Shown here: positions 7,539 through 17,073 of the stretch, in pieces
Layout: every line of letters begins with the position of its first letter
How positions within the stretch are numbered: the stretch's first letter is position 1
Origin: Alphaproteobacteria bacterium BRH_c36
GTDB taxonomy: Bacteria; Pseudomonadota; Alphaproteobacteria; Rhizobiales; Hyphomicrobiaceae
Length of the DNA: 61,740 nucleotides
Assembly: GCA_001516065.1 (NCBI GenBank)
Contig: LOEV01000170.1
Location: forward strand, 1-61,740
Direction: 5' to 3'
Translations under genes and position numbers: made by a program
Notes under the pieces: generated by a model
What the model was told of the DNA's origin: nothing
Seen by the model: only the letters and a program-made list of their open reading frames with translations
Database searches by the model: none

Positions 7539-9062
7539 ATGGATCTTGCGACGCTCTTCTTGAATGGTGCCATCGGCGCCTTCCAGCCGCATAACTTCCT
7601 CATCCTCATTACCGGGCTGATGGTCGGGACGATCGCCGGCGCGTTGCCCGGCATTTCGTTCGTCAACGCCATGGCGATGGCGCTACCCTTCACGTATGTG
7701 ATGGAGCCGGTGACGGCCATGTGCTTCCTCGGCGGCATCTATGTCGGCGGCGTCTTCGGCGGCTCGATCTCCTCGATCCTCATCAATATTCCTGGTACGC
7801 CCGCCTCGCTGCCGGCATGCTGGGACGGGTACCCGATGACCACCAAGGGTCTGTCGACGCGCGCCTTGCGCATCGCGATCACAGCGTCGGCGACGGGCGG
7901 CTTCTTCTCAGCGGTGATGCTGGCGGTTGCCTCGCCGCCGTTCGCGGCCTTTGCATTGCGATTCGACCAGCCGGAATTCTTCGCCGCAACCATTCTCGGC
8001 CTCGCCAGCGTCGTCGCCATCGCAAAGGATCTGCCGGTCTTGAGCGCGCTGTCCATGTTCATGGGGCTGTTGATCGGCACCGTCGGCATTGATCCGATGT
8101 ACGGCATACCCCGCTTCACCTTCGGCGTTTCCGAGGTCCAAAGCGGCATCAACTTCACGGTCGTAATGATCGGCCTGTTTGCCATCGGGGAGGTCGTCGA
8201 CCTTCTCGTGCGCAATGTCGACCTGAAGAAGAAATTCACTCCCGTTCCCGGTAAGCAGATCAACTGGGGGGAGTTGTGGGGCCTGCGCAATTCGATCATG
8301 CGGGGCACGGGGCTTGGCTGCATGATTGGCATGATTCCTGGCGCCGGCGCCACGGTCGGGGCGGTCCTCGCCTATGGCGTCGAACGGCAGGCCTCGGGGC
8401 GCGGGGCAGAATTCGGAACCGGAGTCGAGCAGGCACTTGCCGCACCCGAGGCGGCAAAGAACGCCACAACCGGCGCGGCCATGATCCCACTCCTGACACT
8501 GGGTATTCCGGGAAGCGCGGCTACCGCGATCATGCTGGCGGCCATGCTCATTCACGGCATCGCTCCAGGTCCGCTTCTGTTCCGGATGGACCCGACACTG
8601 GTCTACACGATCTTCGTCAGCATGATGGTCGCGAACCTCTTGATGATCTTCGCGGCAGTGCTAGTTGCGCGCGGGTTCTCGACACTGATGCGCGTGCCGC
8701 CGGCGATACTCGGTGCCTTCATCATCGTGCTTTCGGTGATCGGCGCCTACGGGGTTCGCAACAACATCTTCGATGTCTACGTCTGCCTCGTCTTCGGGGT
8801 GCTCGGCTTCATCATGAAGCGCGCCAACTTCCCGTCGGCGCCGCTCGTGCTCGGCGTGATCCTGGGGCCGCTGGCAGAGCGCTACTTCCTGACGTCGCTG
8901 GCCAACTACGACGACAACTTCTGGATCTTCGTCCAGCGTCCAATCAGCGGCACCATCCTGGCACTCGCCGCAATGTTCGTCCTGTGGTCGCTCTATCCGG
9001 TGATCAGGTCTCGGTTCGGCAGAGGTGCTGGCGCGAAGAAGGCGCCTATTGGTCCGCAGTGA
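7539..9062 (+). CDS. Tripartite tricarboxylate transporter large permease subunit (TctA family)
   Basis: 507 residues, strongly hydrophobic with about 12 membrane helices. Family motifs are clear: TGLMVGTIAGALPGISFVNA near residue 25 and its internal repeat GCMIGMIPGAGATVGAVLAY near 262, then LTLGIPGSAATAIMLAAM. It is the main transport subunit in the inner membrane, here probably for sulfoacetate. AAGGA lies before the ATG. The gene ends 44 bases before the second operator at 9106, which suggests a new transcript starts downstream. Confidence 0.93.
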   Translation: MDLATLFLNGAIGAFQPHNFLILITGLMVGTIAGALPGISFVNAMAMALPFTYVMEPVTAMCFLGGIYVGGVFGGSISSILINIPGTPASLPACWDGYPMTTKGLSTRALRIAITASATGGFFSAVMLAVASPPFAAFALRFDQPEFFAATILGLASVVAIAKDLPVLSALSMFMGLLIGTVGIDPMYGIPRFTFGVSEVQSGINFTVVMIGLFAIGEVVDLLVRNVDLKKKFTPVPGKQINWGELWGLRNSIMRGTGLGCMIGMIPGAGATVGAVLAYGVERQASGRGAEFGTGVEQALAAPEAAKNATTGAAMIPLLTLGIPGSAATAIMLAAMLIHGIAPGPLLFRMDPTLVYTIFVSMMVANLLMIFAAVLVARGFSTLMRVPPAILGAFIIVLSVIGAYGVRNNIFDVYVCLVFGVLGFIMKRANFPSAPLVLGVILGPLAERYFLTSLANYDDNFWIFVQRPISGTILALAAMFVLWSLYPVIRSRFGRGAGAKKAPIGPQ

Positions 9063-9105
9063 CTACAGGCCGCGGTTGACACGGCGGAGAAGAAGTGAAA
9101 AACTA

Positions 9106-9118
9106 AGACATGTTGTCC
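9106..9118. promoter_or_regulatory. Second copy of the putative IclR operator
   Basis: AGACA-TGT-TGTCC followed by CCATTTTTT: the same palindrome as at 5675 with one mismatch and the same T-rich right flank. It lies 155 bases before sauS, the same distance as the first copy to the binding-protein ATG. A weaker variant, GGACATTTTGGTC, lies at 9149-9161. The equal spacing supports two co-regulated promoters. Confidence 0.55.
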
Positions 9119-9261
9119 CATTTTTTCAATGACTGGCGACCGCTAACGGGACATTTTGGTCGGCAAGGTTTTCAGTCGATCGGTGAGGGCGGGCCGGACG
9201 GTCGCGGGCAAGAACGTGAATGCGCTTTAATCGACGGTTAGCGACAAACCTGGAGAGCAAG

Positions 9262-10716
9262 ATGGTAGCCGACTCCCCCAGCATCGATCGTGCAACGCCC
9301 GGTGATACGGCCGGCGGCGCTGGCGATCCAAAGGCCGCGGTCGCCGAAGTCGTAGCGCGCGCGCGGGCGGCGATGGAAGCTTACGAAAACCACGATCAGA
9401 CCCGCGTCGACGACGCGGTGCGGGCGCTCGCATGGTCCATCTACAAACCCGAGAACGCGCGCATGCTCGCCGAACTCGCCGTCCAGGACACCGGACTCGG
9501 CGATGTCGAATCGAAGGTCATCAAGAACACCCGCAAGACATTTGGCACGCTGCGCGACCTGTTGCGCGCCAAGACCGTCGGTATCATCCAGGAAGACCCC
9601 GAGCGCGGGCTCGTAAAATACGCCAAGCCCGTTGGTGTGGTCGGTGCCGTGTGTCCATCGACGAACCCTGCCGCCACCCCGGTCAACAAGGCGATGATGG
9701 CACTCAAGGGCGGCAATGCCGTCATCATCGCGCCCTCACCGGCTGGTGCTGCGACCACGCGCCGGACCGTGGAACTGATGCGGGAGGAACTGAAGAAGTC
9801 GGGCCACCCTGAGGACCTCGTGCAGCTGCTTCCCGCGCCTGTATCCAAGGAAATGACGCAGGAGATGATGAATCAGGTCGATCTCGCGGTCGTCACCGGC
9901 TCGCAGGACAACGTCAAGCGGGCCATGCAGTCCGGCACGGTGACTGTTGGAGTGGGCGCCGGCAACGTGCCCGTCATCATCGATTCCACAGCCGATTTGG
10001 ACGACGCCGCCGAGAAGATCTGCGCCTCAAAGATTTTCGACAACTCGACATCCTGCTCGTCGGAGAATGCCGTCATCATCCTCGATGACGTTTATGAAGA
10101 CGCCATCGCCGCGCTTGAGCGTGCAGGCGGGTGGCGGTGCAGCGATGAAGAGCGCGAGAAGGTGCGCAACACGCTGTGGCAGGGCGGCAAGCTCAACCGG
10201 CATGTGATCGCGAAACCGGCGCCGGTACTGGCCGAGGTCTTCGGGCTCGCCAAGGAGTCCGCCCAGCGCAAGTTCTTCATGGTGGAGGAAGTAAAAGTGG
10301 GCGGCAAACACAGCTTCGCCGACGAAAAGCTTTCCCTCGTCCTCACCATCTACCGCGCCCGCGACTTCGACGAAGCCAAGGCCATCGTGCGCCAGATTCT
10401 AGACGTCACCGGCAAGGGGCACTCGACCGGAATCCATACCAAGGACATGGCACACGCCCGGGAGCTTGCGGCGGAGACCGACGTCGTGCGCGTTCTCGTC
10501 AACCAGGCACACACCTTCGGCAACGGCGGCGGCTTCAACAACTGCCTGCCGTTCACGCTCTCGATGGCGGGCGGCACCTGGGCCGGCAACACGCTTTGCG
10601 ACAACCTGAACTACAAGTGCTTCATCAATCTCACGCACCTCGTCTCGACGATTCCAGAAGACAAACCCTCTGAAGAAGAACTGTTTGGACCGTACTGGGA
10701 ACGCTACGGCAAATAA
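9262..10716 (+). CDS. sauS: Sulfoacetaldehyde dehydrogenase (acylating), SauS-like
   Basis: 484 residues of the CoA-acylating aldehyde dehydrogenase family. Features are GVVGAVCPSTNPAATPVNKA (about 127-146), a nucleotide-binding VTVGVGAGNVPVIID, and the catalytic Cys265 in NSTSCSSEN. With an acyl-CoA ligase and Xsc downstream, the expected reaction is reduction of sulfoacetyl-CoA to sulfoacetaldehyde, as for SauS of Cupriavidus necator; acetaldehyde or succinate-semialdehyde activity cannot be excluded from sequence. GGAGAGCAAG precedes ATG 9262, favouring it over 9220. It is the first gene of the second transcription block. Confidence 0.85.
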   Translation: MVADSPSIDRATPGDTAGGAGDPKAAVAEVVARARAAMEAYENHDQTRVDDAVRALAWSIYKPENARMLAELAVQDTGLGDVESKVIKNTRKTFGTLRDLLRAKTVGIIQEDPERGLVKYAKPVGVVGAVCPSTNPAATPVNKAMMALKGGNAVIIAPSPAGAATTRRTVELMREELKKSGHPEDLVQLLPAPVSKEMTQEMMNQVDLAVVTGSQDNVKRAMQSGTVTVGVGAGNVPVIIDSTADLDDAAEKICASKIFDNSTSCSSENAVIILDDVYEDAIAALERAGGWRCSDEEREKVRNTLWQGGKLNRHVIAKPAPVLAEVFGLAKESAQRKFFMVEEVKVGGKHSFADEKLSLVLTIYRARDFDEAKAIVRQILDVTGKGHSTGIHTKDMAHARELAAETDVVRVLVNQAHTFGNGGGFNNCLPFTLSMAGGTWAGNTLCDNLNYKCFINLTHLVSTIPEDKPSEEELFGPYWERYGK

Positions 10717-10733
10717 GGAAGGACGCGAGGCCC

Positions 10734-11873
10734 ATGAACTTCGAGGAGCATGCAGCAAAACCGCTGCTCGCACGTTACAATATCGCCGTTCCCAAAAGCC
10801 GGCTGGCGCATACACCTGCCGAAGCCGAGGACGCCGCCCGGCAGATCGGTCCGTGCGTCGTCAAGGCTCAGGTGCCGACCGGCAAGCGCGGCAAGGCCGG
10901 CGGTATCAAGCTGGCTGGCACACCTGCCGAGGCGCGCCAGCACGCCGAAGCGATTATCGGCATGACGATTGCCGACTGGCCGGTGGAGAAAGTGCTGGTC
11001 GAAGCACAGACGGCAATCGACAGGGAACTCTATCTCGCCATTCTCAACGACAGCGCCACCAAGGGGCCGATGCTTCTTTTTTCGGCGATGGGCGGCATGG
11101 ATGTCGAAGAGGTCGCGGAAAGAGATCCGACCGCCATGCGCCACTTCGCGATTTCGATCAGCGACGGGCCGACCCTGGCGATAGCGCAGAAGGCTATCGA
11201 AGGGCTGGACCTCGAAGCGGCCGGCGACGAATTGACGGCGACGATCTTGAACCTCTACCTCGCTTACCGCGAACTCGATGCCGAACTCATCGAGATCAAC
11301 CCGCTTGTCGTCACAAAGGAAAACCACGTCGTTGCGCTCGACTGCAAGCTGACGCTCGACGACAGCGCGGCCTCGCGGCAAAAGGCGACAGCAGCGCAAG
11401 CTGCGCCGGAGCGCTACACCGATCTTGAAGCCAAGGCTGCTGCGGCGGGTCTCAAGTACATCGAACTTGGCGGCAGTGTCGGAGTCCTGGCGAACGGCGC
11501 CGGGCTGACGATGACCACCATGGATGTCATTGCCCACTACGGCGGCAAGCCGGCAAACTTTTTGGAGATCGGCGGCGAAGCCTACACCAAGGCCAAAACC
11601 GCGCTTTCGATCCTGCTCGAAAACCCGAATGTGAAAAGCCTGCTCGTCAACTTCTGCGGGGCCTTTGCGCGCACCGACGTGATGGCCGAAGGCGTCGTCA
11701 ACGCCTGGGAAGAACTGAAACCCGACATTCCTGTTTTCTTCACCATTCACGGGACCGGCGAAGACGAAGCCATCGCTCTTGTCAGGGAGCGGCTCGGCAT
11801 CGAACCTTACGACCTGATGGATGACGCGGTGAAAGCAGCGGTTGCCGCCGCCAACACGAGGAGCCCCGCATGA
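10734..11873 (+). CDS. ADP-forming acyl-CoA ligase beta subunit (SucC-like), probable sulfoacetate-CoA ligase
   Basis: 379 residues: an N-terminal ATP-grasp domain (FEEHAAKPLLARYNIAVP, then CVVKAQVPTGKRGKAGG binding ATP) and a C-terminal CoA-ligase domain with ELGGSVGVLANGAGLTMTTM and FLEIGGEA. It forms a two-subunit enzyme with the next gene, which overlaps it at the stop/start. True succinyl-CoA synthetase genes normally sit with the TCA genes; here the neighbours are sauS and xsc, so activation of sulfoacetate is the best inference. Cupriavidus uses an unrelated AMP-forming ligase (SauT) for this step. Confidence 0.85.
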   Translation: MNFEEHAAKPLLARYNIAVPKSRLAHTPAEAEDAARQIGPCVVKAQVPTGKRGKAGGIKLAGTPAEARQHAEAIIGMTIADWPVEKVLVEAQTAIDRELYLAILNDSATKGPMLLFSAMGGMDVEEVAERDPTAMRHFAISISDGPTLAIAQKAIEGLDLEAAGDELTATILNLYLAYRELDAELIEINPLVVTKENHVVALDCKLTLDDSAASRQKATAAQAAPERYTDLEAKAAAAGLKYIELGGSVGVLANGAGLTMTTMDVIAHYGGKPANFLEIGGEAYTKAKTALSILLENPNVKSLLVNFCGAFARTDVMAEGVVNAWEELKPDIPVFFTIHGTGEDEAIALVRERLGIEPYDLMDDAVKAAVAAANTRSPA

Positions 11874-12745
11874 TCCCGCGCAAGCACCACAAGCTCCTGA
11901 TCCAGGGGATTACCGGCAAGCAGGGCACCTTCTGGACGAAGGCCATGCAGGACTACGGTTCCAACGTGATTGGAGGCGTCAACCCGAAGAAGGCGGGCAC
12001 CGACCATCTCGGCGTCCCTGTGTTTGCCTCCGCACGCGAAGCGTCAAAGACCGCGCCGTTCGACATCGCGTGCATGTTCATCCCGCCGATGATGGCAAAA
12101 GACGCGGCAATAGATGCCTGCGAAGGCGGCGCCAAGCTGCTGGTCTGCCTGACCGAGCACATCCCGGCGCACGACGTGATGGAAATGCATGTGGCGGCGA
12201 AAGCCAATGGCACACGCATCGTCGGGCCCAACACCGCAGGGATCGTGACGGTCGGTGAATGTTTCGTCGGCATCATGCCGGCGTTCAACGACCGTGTGTT
12301 CAAGCCGGGCCGTATCGGGGTCATTTCGCGCTCGGGCAGCCTTGGCACGCTGATCAGTCTCAATCTCGCCCAGGAAGGTTTCGGCCAGTCGGTGTTTTAT
12401 GGCGTGGGCGGAGATCCGATGATCGGCACGACTTCGGCGGATGCTCTGCGCATGCTGGACGAGGATGCCGAAACGGACGCCGTCGTGCTGTGCGGTGAAA
12501 TCGGCGGCAACGCTGAAGAGACTGCAGCCGAGTACGCCAGCACGATGAAGAAGCCGGTCGCCGCCTTCATTGCCGGACGGCAGTCGCCGCCGGGCAAGAA
12601 GATGGGTCATGCCGGTGCGATCGTGTCGGGGGGCAAAGGCGACTATGCCTCGAAACGCGCGGCACTCGAAAAGGCAGGGGTCGCGGTGGCGGATACTCCC
12701 AGCCAGATTCCCGGACTTATTCGCCAACGTCTCAAGGCCGCATGA
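11870..12745 (+). CDS. ADP-forming acyl-CoA ligase alpha subunit (SucD-like), probable sulfoacetate-CoA ligase
   Basis: 291 residues with the CoA-binding Rossmann domain ([21 protein letters not shown]), [14 protein letters not shown], the [15 protein letters not shown] glutamate motif, and the phospho-histidine H247 in [17 protein letters not shown]. All residues for phosphoryl transfer from ATP appear present. It overlaps the beta-subunit gene by 4 bases (ATGA), as expected for a stoichiometric complex. Substrate identity rests on the neighbours, not on visible binding-site residues. Confidence 0.87.
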   Translation: MIPRKHHKLLIQGITGKQGTFWTKAMQDYGSNVIGGVNPKKAGTDHLGVPVFASAREASKTAPFDIACMFIPPMMAKDAAIDACEGGAKLLVCLTEHIPAHDVMEMHVAAKANGTRIVGPNTAGIVTVGECFVGIMPAFNDRVFKPGRIGVISRSGSLGTLISLNLAQEGFGQSVFYGVGGDPMIGTTSADALRMLDEDAETDAVVLCGEIGGNAEETAAEYASTMKKPVAAFIAGRQSPPGKKMGHAGAIVSGGKGDYASKRAALEKAGVAVADTPSQIPGLIRQRLKAA

Positions 12746-12789
12746 GGCCGATCGAGCGCGCGACCGACCCGCCCGCCACACTTTAAAAA

Positions 12790-12807
12790 GCCAGGGTTAT
12801 CCCTGGC
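12790..12807. other. Short perfect hairpin between ligase and xsc
   Basis: GCCAGGG-TTAT-CCCTGGC, a 7-bp stem with a four-base loop, 44 bases after the ligase stop and 45 bases before xsc. There is no T-run. It could be an mRNA processing or stability element that separates xsc levels from the ligase genes. Confidence 0.35.
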
Positions 12808-12851
12808 ACACCAGACAATTCCCGTCCCCGGGCAATAGAGGATTGACGAAC

Positions 12852-14633
12852 ATGAAAATGACAACCGAAGAGGCCTTCATCAAGGTCCTGCAGATGCACG
12901 GCATCGAGCATGCCTTCGGCATCATCGGTTCGGCGATGATGCCGATCTCGGATCTGTTCCCGGCCGCCGGTATCACCTTCTGGGACTGCGCGCATGAGGT
13001 GAACGCGGGCATGAGTGCCGACGGCTACACGCGCGCCACCGGCAAGATGTCGATGGCGATTGCGCAGAACGGGCCCGGCATCACCAACATGGTGACCCCG
13101 ATCATCACCGCCTACTGGAACCACACGCCGCTGCTGCTGGTCACGCCGCAGGCCGCCAACAAGACCATCGGCCAGGGCGGGTTCCAGGAAATCAAGCAGA
13201 TGGCGATGTTTGAGGATTGCGTCTGCTATCAGGAGGAAGTGCGCGATCCCTCCCGCATCGCCGAAGTCCTCAACCGCGTCATCCTCAAAGCGTTCCGCGG
13301 TTCGGCTCCCGCTCAAATCAACGTGCCGCGCGACTACTGGACCCAGGTGATCGACATCGAGCTGCCCCAGGTGGTTCTTATCGAGCACCCGCCGGGCGAT
13401 CCGGCTGCCATCGCGCAAGCCGCAAAGCTGCTGTCGGACGCTAAGTTCCCTGTGATCCTCAACGGTGCCGGCGTTGTCCTTGCGGGAGCGATTCCGGCAT
13501 CGGCGAAACTTGCTGAAAAGCTTTCCGCGCCGGTGTGCTGCAACTACCAACACAACGATGCGTTCCCGGGTTCGCATCCACTGTACTGCGGGCCACTTGG
13601 CTATAACGGCTCGAAGGCAGGCATGGAGATGATCTCAAAGGCCGACGTCGTGCTGGCGCTCGGCACCCGCCTCAACCCGTTCTCGTCGCTGCCCGCCTAC
13701 CAGACCGAATACTGGCCGAAGGATGCCAAGATCATCCAGGTCGACATCAACGCCGACCGCATCGGCCTGACCAAACGCGTTGCCGTAGGCATCCAGGGCG
13801 ATGCAAAAGCGGTCGCCGAACAGATCCTGGCTCAGCTTTCACCGACGGCTGGCGATGCCGGGCGCAAGGAACGCGAGGGCATGATCGCGACGGCCAAGTC
13901 GCGCTGGGCGCAACAGCTCACCTCGATGGATCACGAAGAGGACGATCCGGGCATCACCTGGAATGAACGCGCTCGCAACCGCGAGCCGAACCGCATGAGC
14001 CCGCGGCAGGCATGGCGTGCGATCCAGGCGGCAATGCCGGCTGACGCCATCATCTCCTCCGACATCGGCAACAACTGCGCCATCGGCAACGCCTATCCGA
14101 CGTTCGAAAAGGGCCGCAAGTATCTGGCTCCGGGGCTGTTCGGCCCGTGCGGATACGGTCTGCCTTCGATTCTGGGAGCCAAGATCGGCTGCCCCGACGT
14201 ACCAGTTATCGGCTTCGCGGGCGACGGCGCCTTCGGCATTTCCATGAACGAAATGACGGCGTGCGGGCGCAACGACTGGCCGCCGATCACCATGGTGATC
14301 TTCCGCAACTACCAGTGGGGCGCCGAAAAGCGGAACACGACGCTGTGGTTCGACGACAACTTCGTGGGCACCGAACTCAATCTCGGCGTCAACTATGCCA
14401 AGGTGGCGGAGGCCTGCGGATTGAAGGGCGTGCAGGTGGACAACACGGAAGCGCTGAGCGATGCGCTGAGGACCTCCATCAGGGAGCAGATGGAGGACGG
14501 CGTGACGACCTTCATCGAAGTGGTCCTCAATCAGGAACTGGGGGAACCCTTCCGCCGCGATGCCATGAAGGTTCCCAAAGCGGTCGCCGGTATCAGCAAG
14601 GAAGACATGAAACCGCAACAACCTCGGCTTTGA
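12852..14633 (+). CDS. xsc: Sulfoacetaldehyde acetyltransferase
   Basis: 593 residues of the thiamine diphosphate enzyme family, the usual Xsc length. The ThDP glutamate is E49 in WDCAHEVNAGMSADGYTR, and the cofactor motif GDGAFGISMNEM runs on to NYQWGAEKRNTTLW. Xsc cleaves sulfoacetaldehyde with phosphate to acetyl phosphate and sulfite in the cytoplasm, the C-S bond breaking step of taurine, isethionate and sulfoacetate use. GAGG precedes ATG 12852; the longer in-frame start at 12570 would run through the ligase gene. No pta and no sulfite exporter or dehydrogenase is in the window, so these must be elsewhere. Confidence 0.95.
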   Translation: MKMTTEEAFIKVLQMHGIEHAFGIIGSAMMPISDLFPAAGITFWDCAHEVNAGMSADGYTRATGKMSMAIAQNGPGITNMVTPIITAYWNHTPLLLVTPQAANKTIGQGGFQEIKQMAMFEDCVCYQEEVRDPSRIAEVLNRVILKAFRGSAPAQINVPRDYWTQVIDIELPQVVLIEHPPGDPAAIAQAAKLLSDAKFPVILNGAGVVLAGAIPASAKLAEKLSAPVCCNYQHNDAFPGSHPLYCGPLGYNGSKAGMEMISKADVVLALGTRLNPFSSLPAYQTEYWPKDAKIIQVDINADRIGLTKRVAVGIQGDAKAVAEQILAQLSPTAGDAGRKEREGMIATAKSRWAQQLTSMDHEEDDPGITWNERARNREPNRMSPRQAWRAIQAAMPADAIISSDIGNNCAIGNAYPTFEKGRKYLAPGLFGPCGYGLPSILGAKIGCPDVPVIGFAGDGAFGISMNEMTACGRNDWPPITMVIFRNYQWGAEKRNTTLWFDDNFVGTELNLGVNYAKVAEACGLKGVQVDNTEALSDALRTSIREQMEDGVTTFIEVVLNQELGEPFRRDAMKVPKAVAGISKEDMKPQQPRL

Positions 14634-14649
14634 TTTCCGGCGACAATAG

Positions 14650-14675
14650 CGCGGTGGGCTGTCGCGCCCACCGCG
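14650..14675. terminator. Probable terminator hairpin after xsc
   Basis: GCGGTGGGC / GCCCACCGC with a TGTCGC loop (one further C-G pair outside), starting 16 bases after the xsc stop. The stem is strong but no clear T-run follows. The rest of the space to 14840 holds nothing recognisable. Confidence 0.5.
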
Positions 14676-14840
14676 ACGCTGCATTGGGCGGGCTGCATGG
14701 TATCGCCCTGCAGAACCGCTAAAGCTTCATCCGATGCACGATCGCTCTTCGCGATCGAATAGTCTGATCAAAGATGCTCCAACATTATAATTGAAGGCCG
14801 CGCGGCCGAGCCGTGCAGCGTTGCGGCGAATTGCCGACAC

Positions 14841-15899
14841 TCAAAAGCCGAGGAGCGTCAAAAGTCCAGGCTGCTGCGGCGCCTTGAACTCGGACATCGC
14901 GCCCGCGACCTGCGTGTAGAGCGCCGGCACCCACTGTGGCGTTTTAGGCGCCGGCTCCAGAGGCTTCTTGCGGAAGTCTGTCGGCGCGATGATCAGCTGG
15001 ATATTCGCCAGACCGATTTCGGCCGCCAGATCGAAAAGTTCCTCGGCCGCCTCGTCGCCCATGGCAAGGCAACCCGCGGATACGTTCTTGCCGTGGATCA
15101 TGATGTCCCCGCCAAGATCCTTCCTGCCGTCAAGCGCCGCCATCTCGCGATCGAACGCGTTGGGATAATTGACACGCAAGGAGACGTGGTAGCTGCTGTT
15201 CGGGTTGAGGTAAGAAATGCGGTAGATACCTTCGGGCACCTGCTTGTCGCCGCGGATCAGCTTCGGCCCGCTGCCGCCGCTGGCGGCGAGTACCCGGTAG
15301 CGATGGATGAACGTCCATGCGCCTTCGCCTGAGCGCGAATAGAGTTCAAGCGACCTCTCATCCTTGATGGCAACCAAGGAGACCTCAGTTGGCGGCCAGA
15401 CGGCCTTCATGGAAGCGAATTTTTTGATGATGCGCGCGCGTGCGCTGGGCGAAATCTCTTTGAGGCGCTCACGCAGCGTGTAACGGCGCTTTCTTACCTT
15501 GGCCGGCTTCTTCGCAACCTGTCCGCGACGCGAGGCAGATGAATCCGTCACCGGCTCGCTGTCGTTCTCCTGGACCTCGACCGTCCACGATTGGGGACTG
15601 GCTGCGACTTGCGGCAACTCTTTCGCAAGCCCCTCTGCGTCTGGCATTTCGTCTACTAACGGCCACTCGAAAGACAGAGCTTCGGGCGGCAAATAGGCAA
15701 AGCGGGACGGCCGCTGCGCTAGCCGTGGCGCCGGGACAGGAGCCGCCTGTTGCTTGTCCTCCAGCGAGGACCGCAGGGTGCCCGCCGGGCCGTCGCGACT
15801 TTCGTCAAGCGAGACAAGCGCCAGCGTCGTTGCAGCACATGCGATGCTGGAAAGCGCAAAAGCGACGAGTATAAATTGCTGGTTCGCTCTCAGTACCAA
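14841..15899 (-). CDS. L,D-transpeptidase (YkuD/YafK type)
   Basis: 352 residues: an N-terminal membrane anchor or signal (FILVAFALSSIACAATTLAL), a Pro-rich and charged linker to about 140, a basic segment, then the catalytic domain with EGIYRISYLNPNSSYHVSL and the active-site motif MIHGKNVSAGCLAMGD (H269, C277). The gap between His and Cys resembles YafK/DpaA-type proteins, which act on peptidoglycan stem peptides in the periplasm; cross-linking versus hydrolysis cannot be told here. The start is TTG at 15899 since no ATG precedes the anchor. Transcribed alone. Confidence 0.82.
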   Translation of the reverse strand: MVLRANQQFILVAFALSSIACAATTLALVSLDESRDGPAGTLRSSLEDKQQAAPVPAPRLAQRPSRFAYLPPEALSFEWPLVDEMPDAEGLAKELPQVAASPQSWTVEVQENDSEPVTDSSASRRGQVAKKPAKVRKRRYTLRERLKEISPSARARIIKKFASMKAVWPPTEVSLVAIKDERSLELYSRSGEGAWTFIHRYRVLAASGGSGPKLIRGDKQVPEGIYRISYLNPNSSYHVSLRVNYPNAFDREMAALDGRKDLGGDIMIHGKNVSAGCLAMGDEAAEELFDLAAEIGLANIQLIIAPTDFRKKPLEPAPKTPQWVPALYTQVAGAMSEFKAPQQPGLLTLLGF

Positions 15900-16159
15900 T
15901 GCTCACACACCCGGCGATCATTACGGATTACGGGGAGCATGGCTGATTCGCCTCTCCATTGGACCTGTTGAGTGCAAAAAAAGCAGATCCCAAGTTTTTT
16001 TTCACAGCAACCTGCGTGCCGGCCGCCAATCGCTGCCCGGCCAGAACGTTCGGCGCGCGGCAATCAACCGCTAACTTGACATAAAAGTTTTGGTGTATCG
16101 GCTGGCCCGCCAATGCAGCCTCCATATCGGGCACGGGCAGAACCATTTCGATGTCGCTT

Positions 16160-16741
16160 TCAGAGGAGGCTCGGGTTCTGCCGACCTGCGAATTCGTCGT
16201 TCGGCTGTCGGGGTAGCCGTAGATACCAGTCCACAATCGCGTCCAAATTGGCCGGCAGGACGTCGCCCAGACCGCCGTGGAATTCGTTCCATGCCGCGAC
16301 ATAATCCTTACGCACCGCAATCAACGTCGGCCGCTCCTCCTCCGCGCAGCGTTGCAGGATGGTGCGCAGGCCGTTGCCTTCGCTCTCAGCCCGGCCAAAG
16401 CGATTCAGAACGATCAGGTCGGCCTCATCGTCGAGCGTATTCTCAATCCATGCGGTGGCATCAGCCATGGCGCGGTAATCAAGCCGGCAACCTTTCGAAA
16501 AGTGCCCGCGCGGCTCCATGATCGGCATGTCCATGGCGCCGTCGATCGACTGCAAGCGAAGCTGGGAACCACTGCACCCCGGCGTGTCCGAATAGGTCTG
16601 GGTAACTCCGGCGACTTCCAGCCCTCGCGCCTTGAACGCGGACACCGCTTGACCAATCAGCGCGTCAATTCGGAAGGGTTGCTCGAAAACAATTCCGGCG
16701 AGCCAGTTGGCGGGAGACTTCTCGAAGGCTGCATTGTCCAT
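16160..16741 (-). CDS. DUF2478 family protein
   Basis: 193 residues starting MDNAAFEKSPANWLAGIVFE, with GLEVAGVTQTYSD, DLIVLNRFGRAESEGNGLR and LIAVRKDYVAAWNEF, matching the DUF2478 family. This family has a P-loop-like fold and is often found beside molybdate transport or Mo-enzyme genes, but no function is known. The ATG at 16741 follows AGGATG; longer starts lack support. The nearest Mo enzyme is the formate dehydrogenase 3 kb away. Confidence 0.72.
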   Translation of the reverse strand: MDNAAFEKSPANWLAGIVFEQPFRIDALIGQAVSAFKARGLEVAGVTQTYSDTPGCSGSQLRLQSIDGAMDMPIMEPRGHFSKGCRLDYRAMADATAWIENTLDDEADLIVLNRFGRAESEGNGLRTILQRCAEEERPTLIAVRKDYVAAWNEFHGGLGDVLPANLDAIVDWYLRLPRQPNDEFAGRQNPSLL

Positions 16742-17058
16742 CTGACATCCTGGGTTTGATAGCAATCCACCAGCATAATCTACTGATACAGGCGCTGGGG
16801 GAAGATGGGCGGGGTCGGTCGAGCATGTTGATCTGAGCCGGGAAATATCGCCCATCGAGCAGGCGAACGGAGCGGCGGGAAACGGCAAGATGAGACCTAT
16901 TGTCCATCGGTTCGGAGCGATTTTTAGGAACCATACTTGATCGCTTCCGTTTAGCTCGCTCGTCGCATGATCGCCGGTGACCTATGGCCACCATCACGTT
17001 ATCGCGCTGTTCGGCTCCGGCAATACTCTAGTTCCTCGCCGGCAGCAATGCATCCGGA
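16742..17058. other. Intergenic region between DUF2478 and MgtC genes
   Basis: About 317 bases between divergent genes. No credible ORF is seen. A sequence close to an FNR box (TTGAT-AGCA-ATCCA, 16756-16769, one mismatch) lies only 15 bases before the DUF2478 start, too close to activate that gene from the usual position. Nothing else recognisable. Confidence 0.3.
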
Positions 17059-17073
17059 TTGTGGATTCACTTA

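Noticed and set aside
10734-12745. Reading the two-subunit ligase as TCA-cycle succinyl-CoA synthetase or malate-CoA ligase
   Set aside because: The neighbours (SauS-like, Xsc, TctCBA, IclR) point to sulfoacetate; the alternative is kept open only as a caveat in the gene entries.
16756-16769. FNR-like box TTGAT-AGCA-ATCCA before the DUF2478 gene
   Set aside because: It is one mismatch from the pattern, but only 15 bases from the start codon, so it cannot act as a normal activator site; it was kept only as a note in the intergenic entry.
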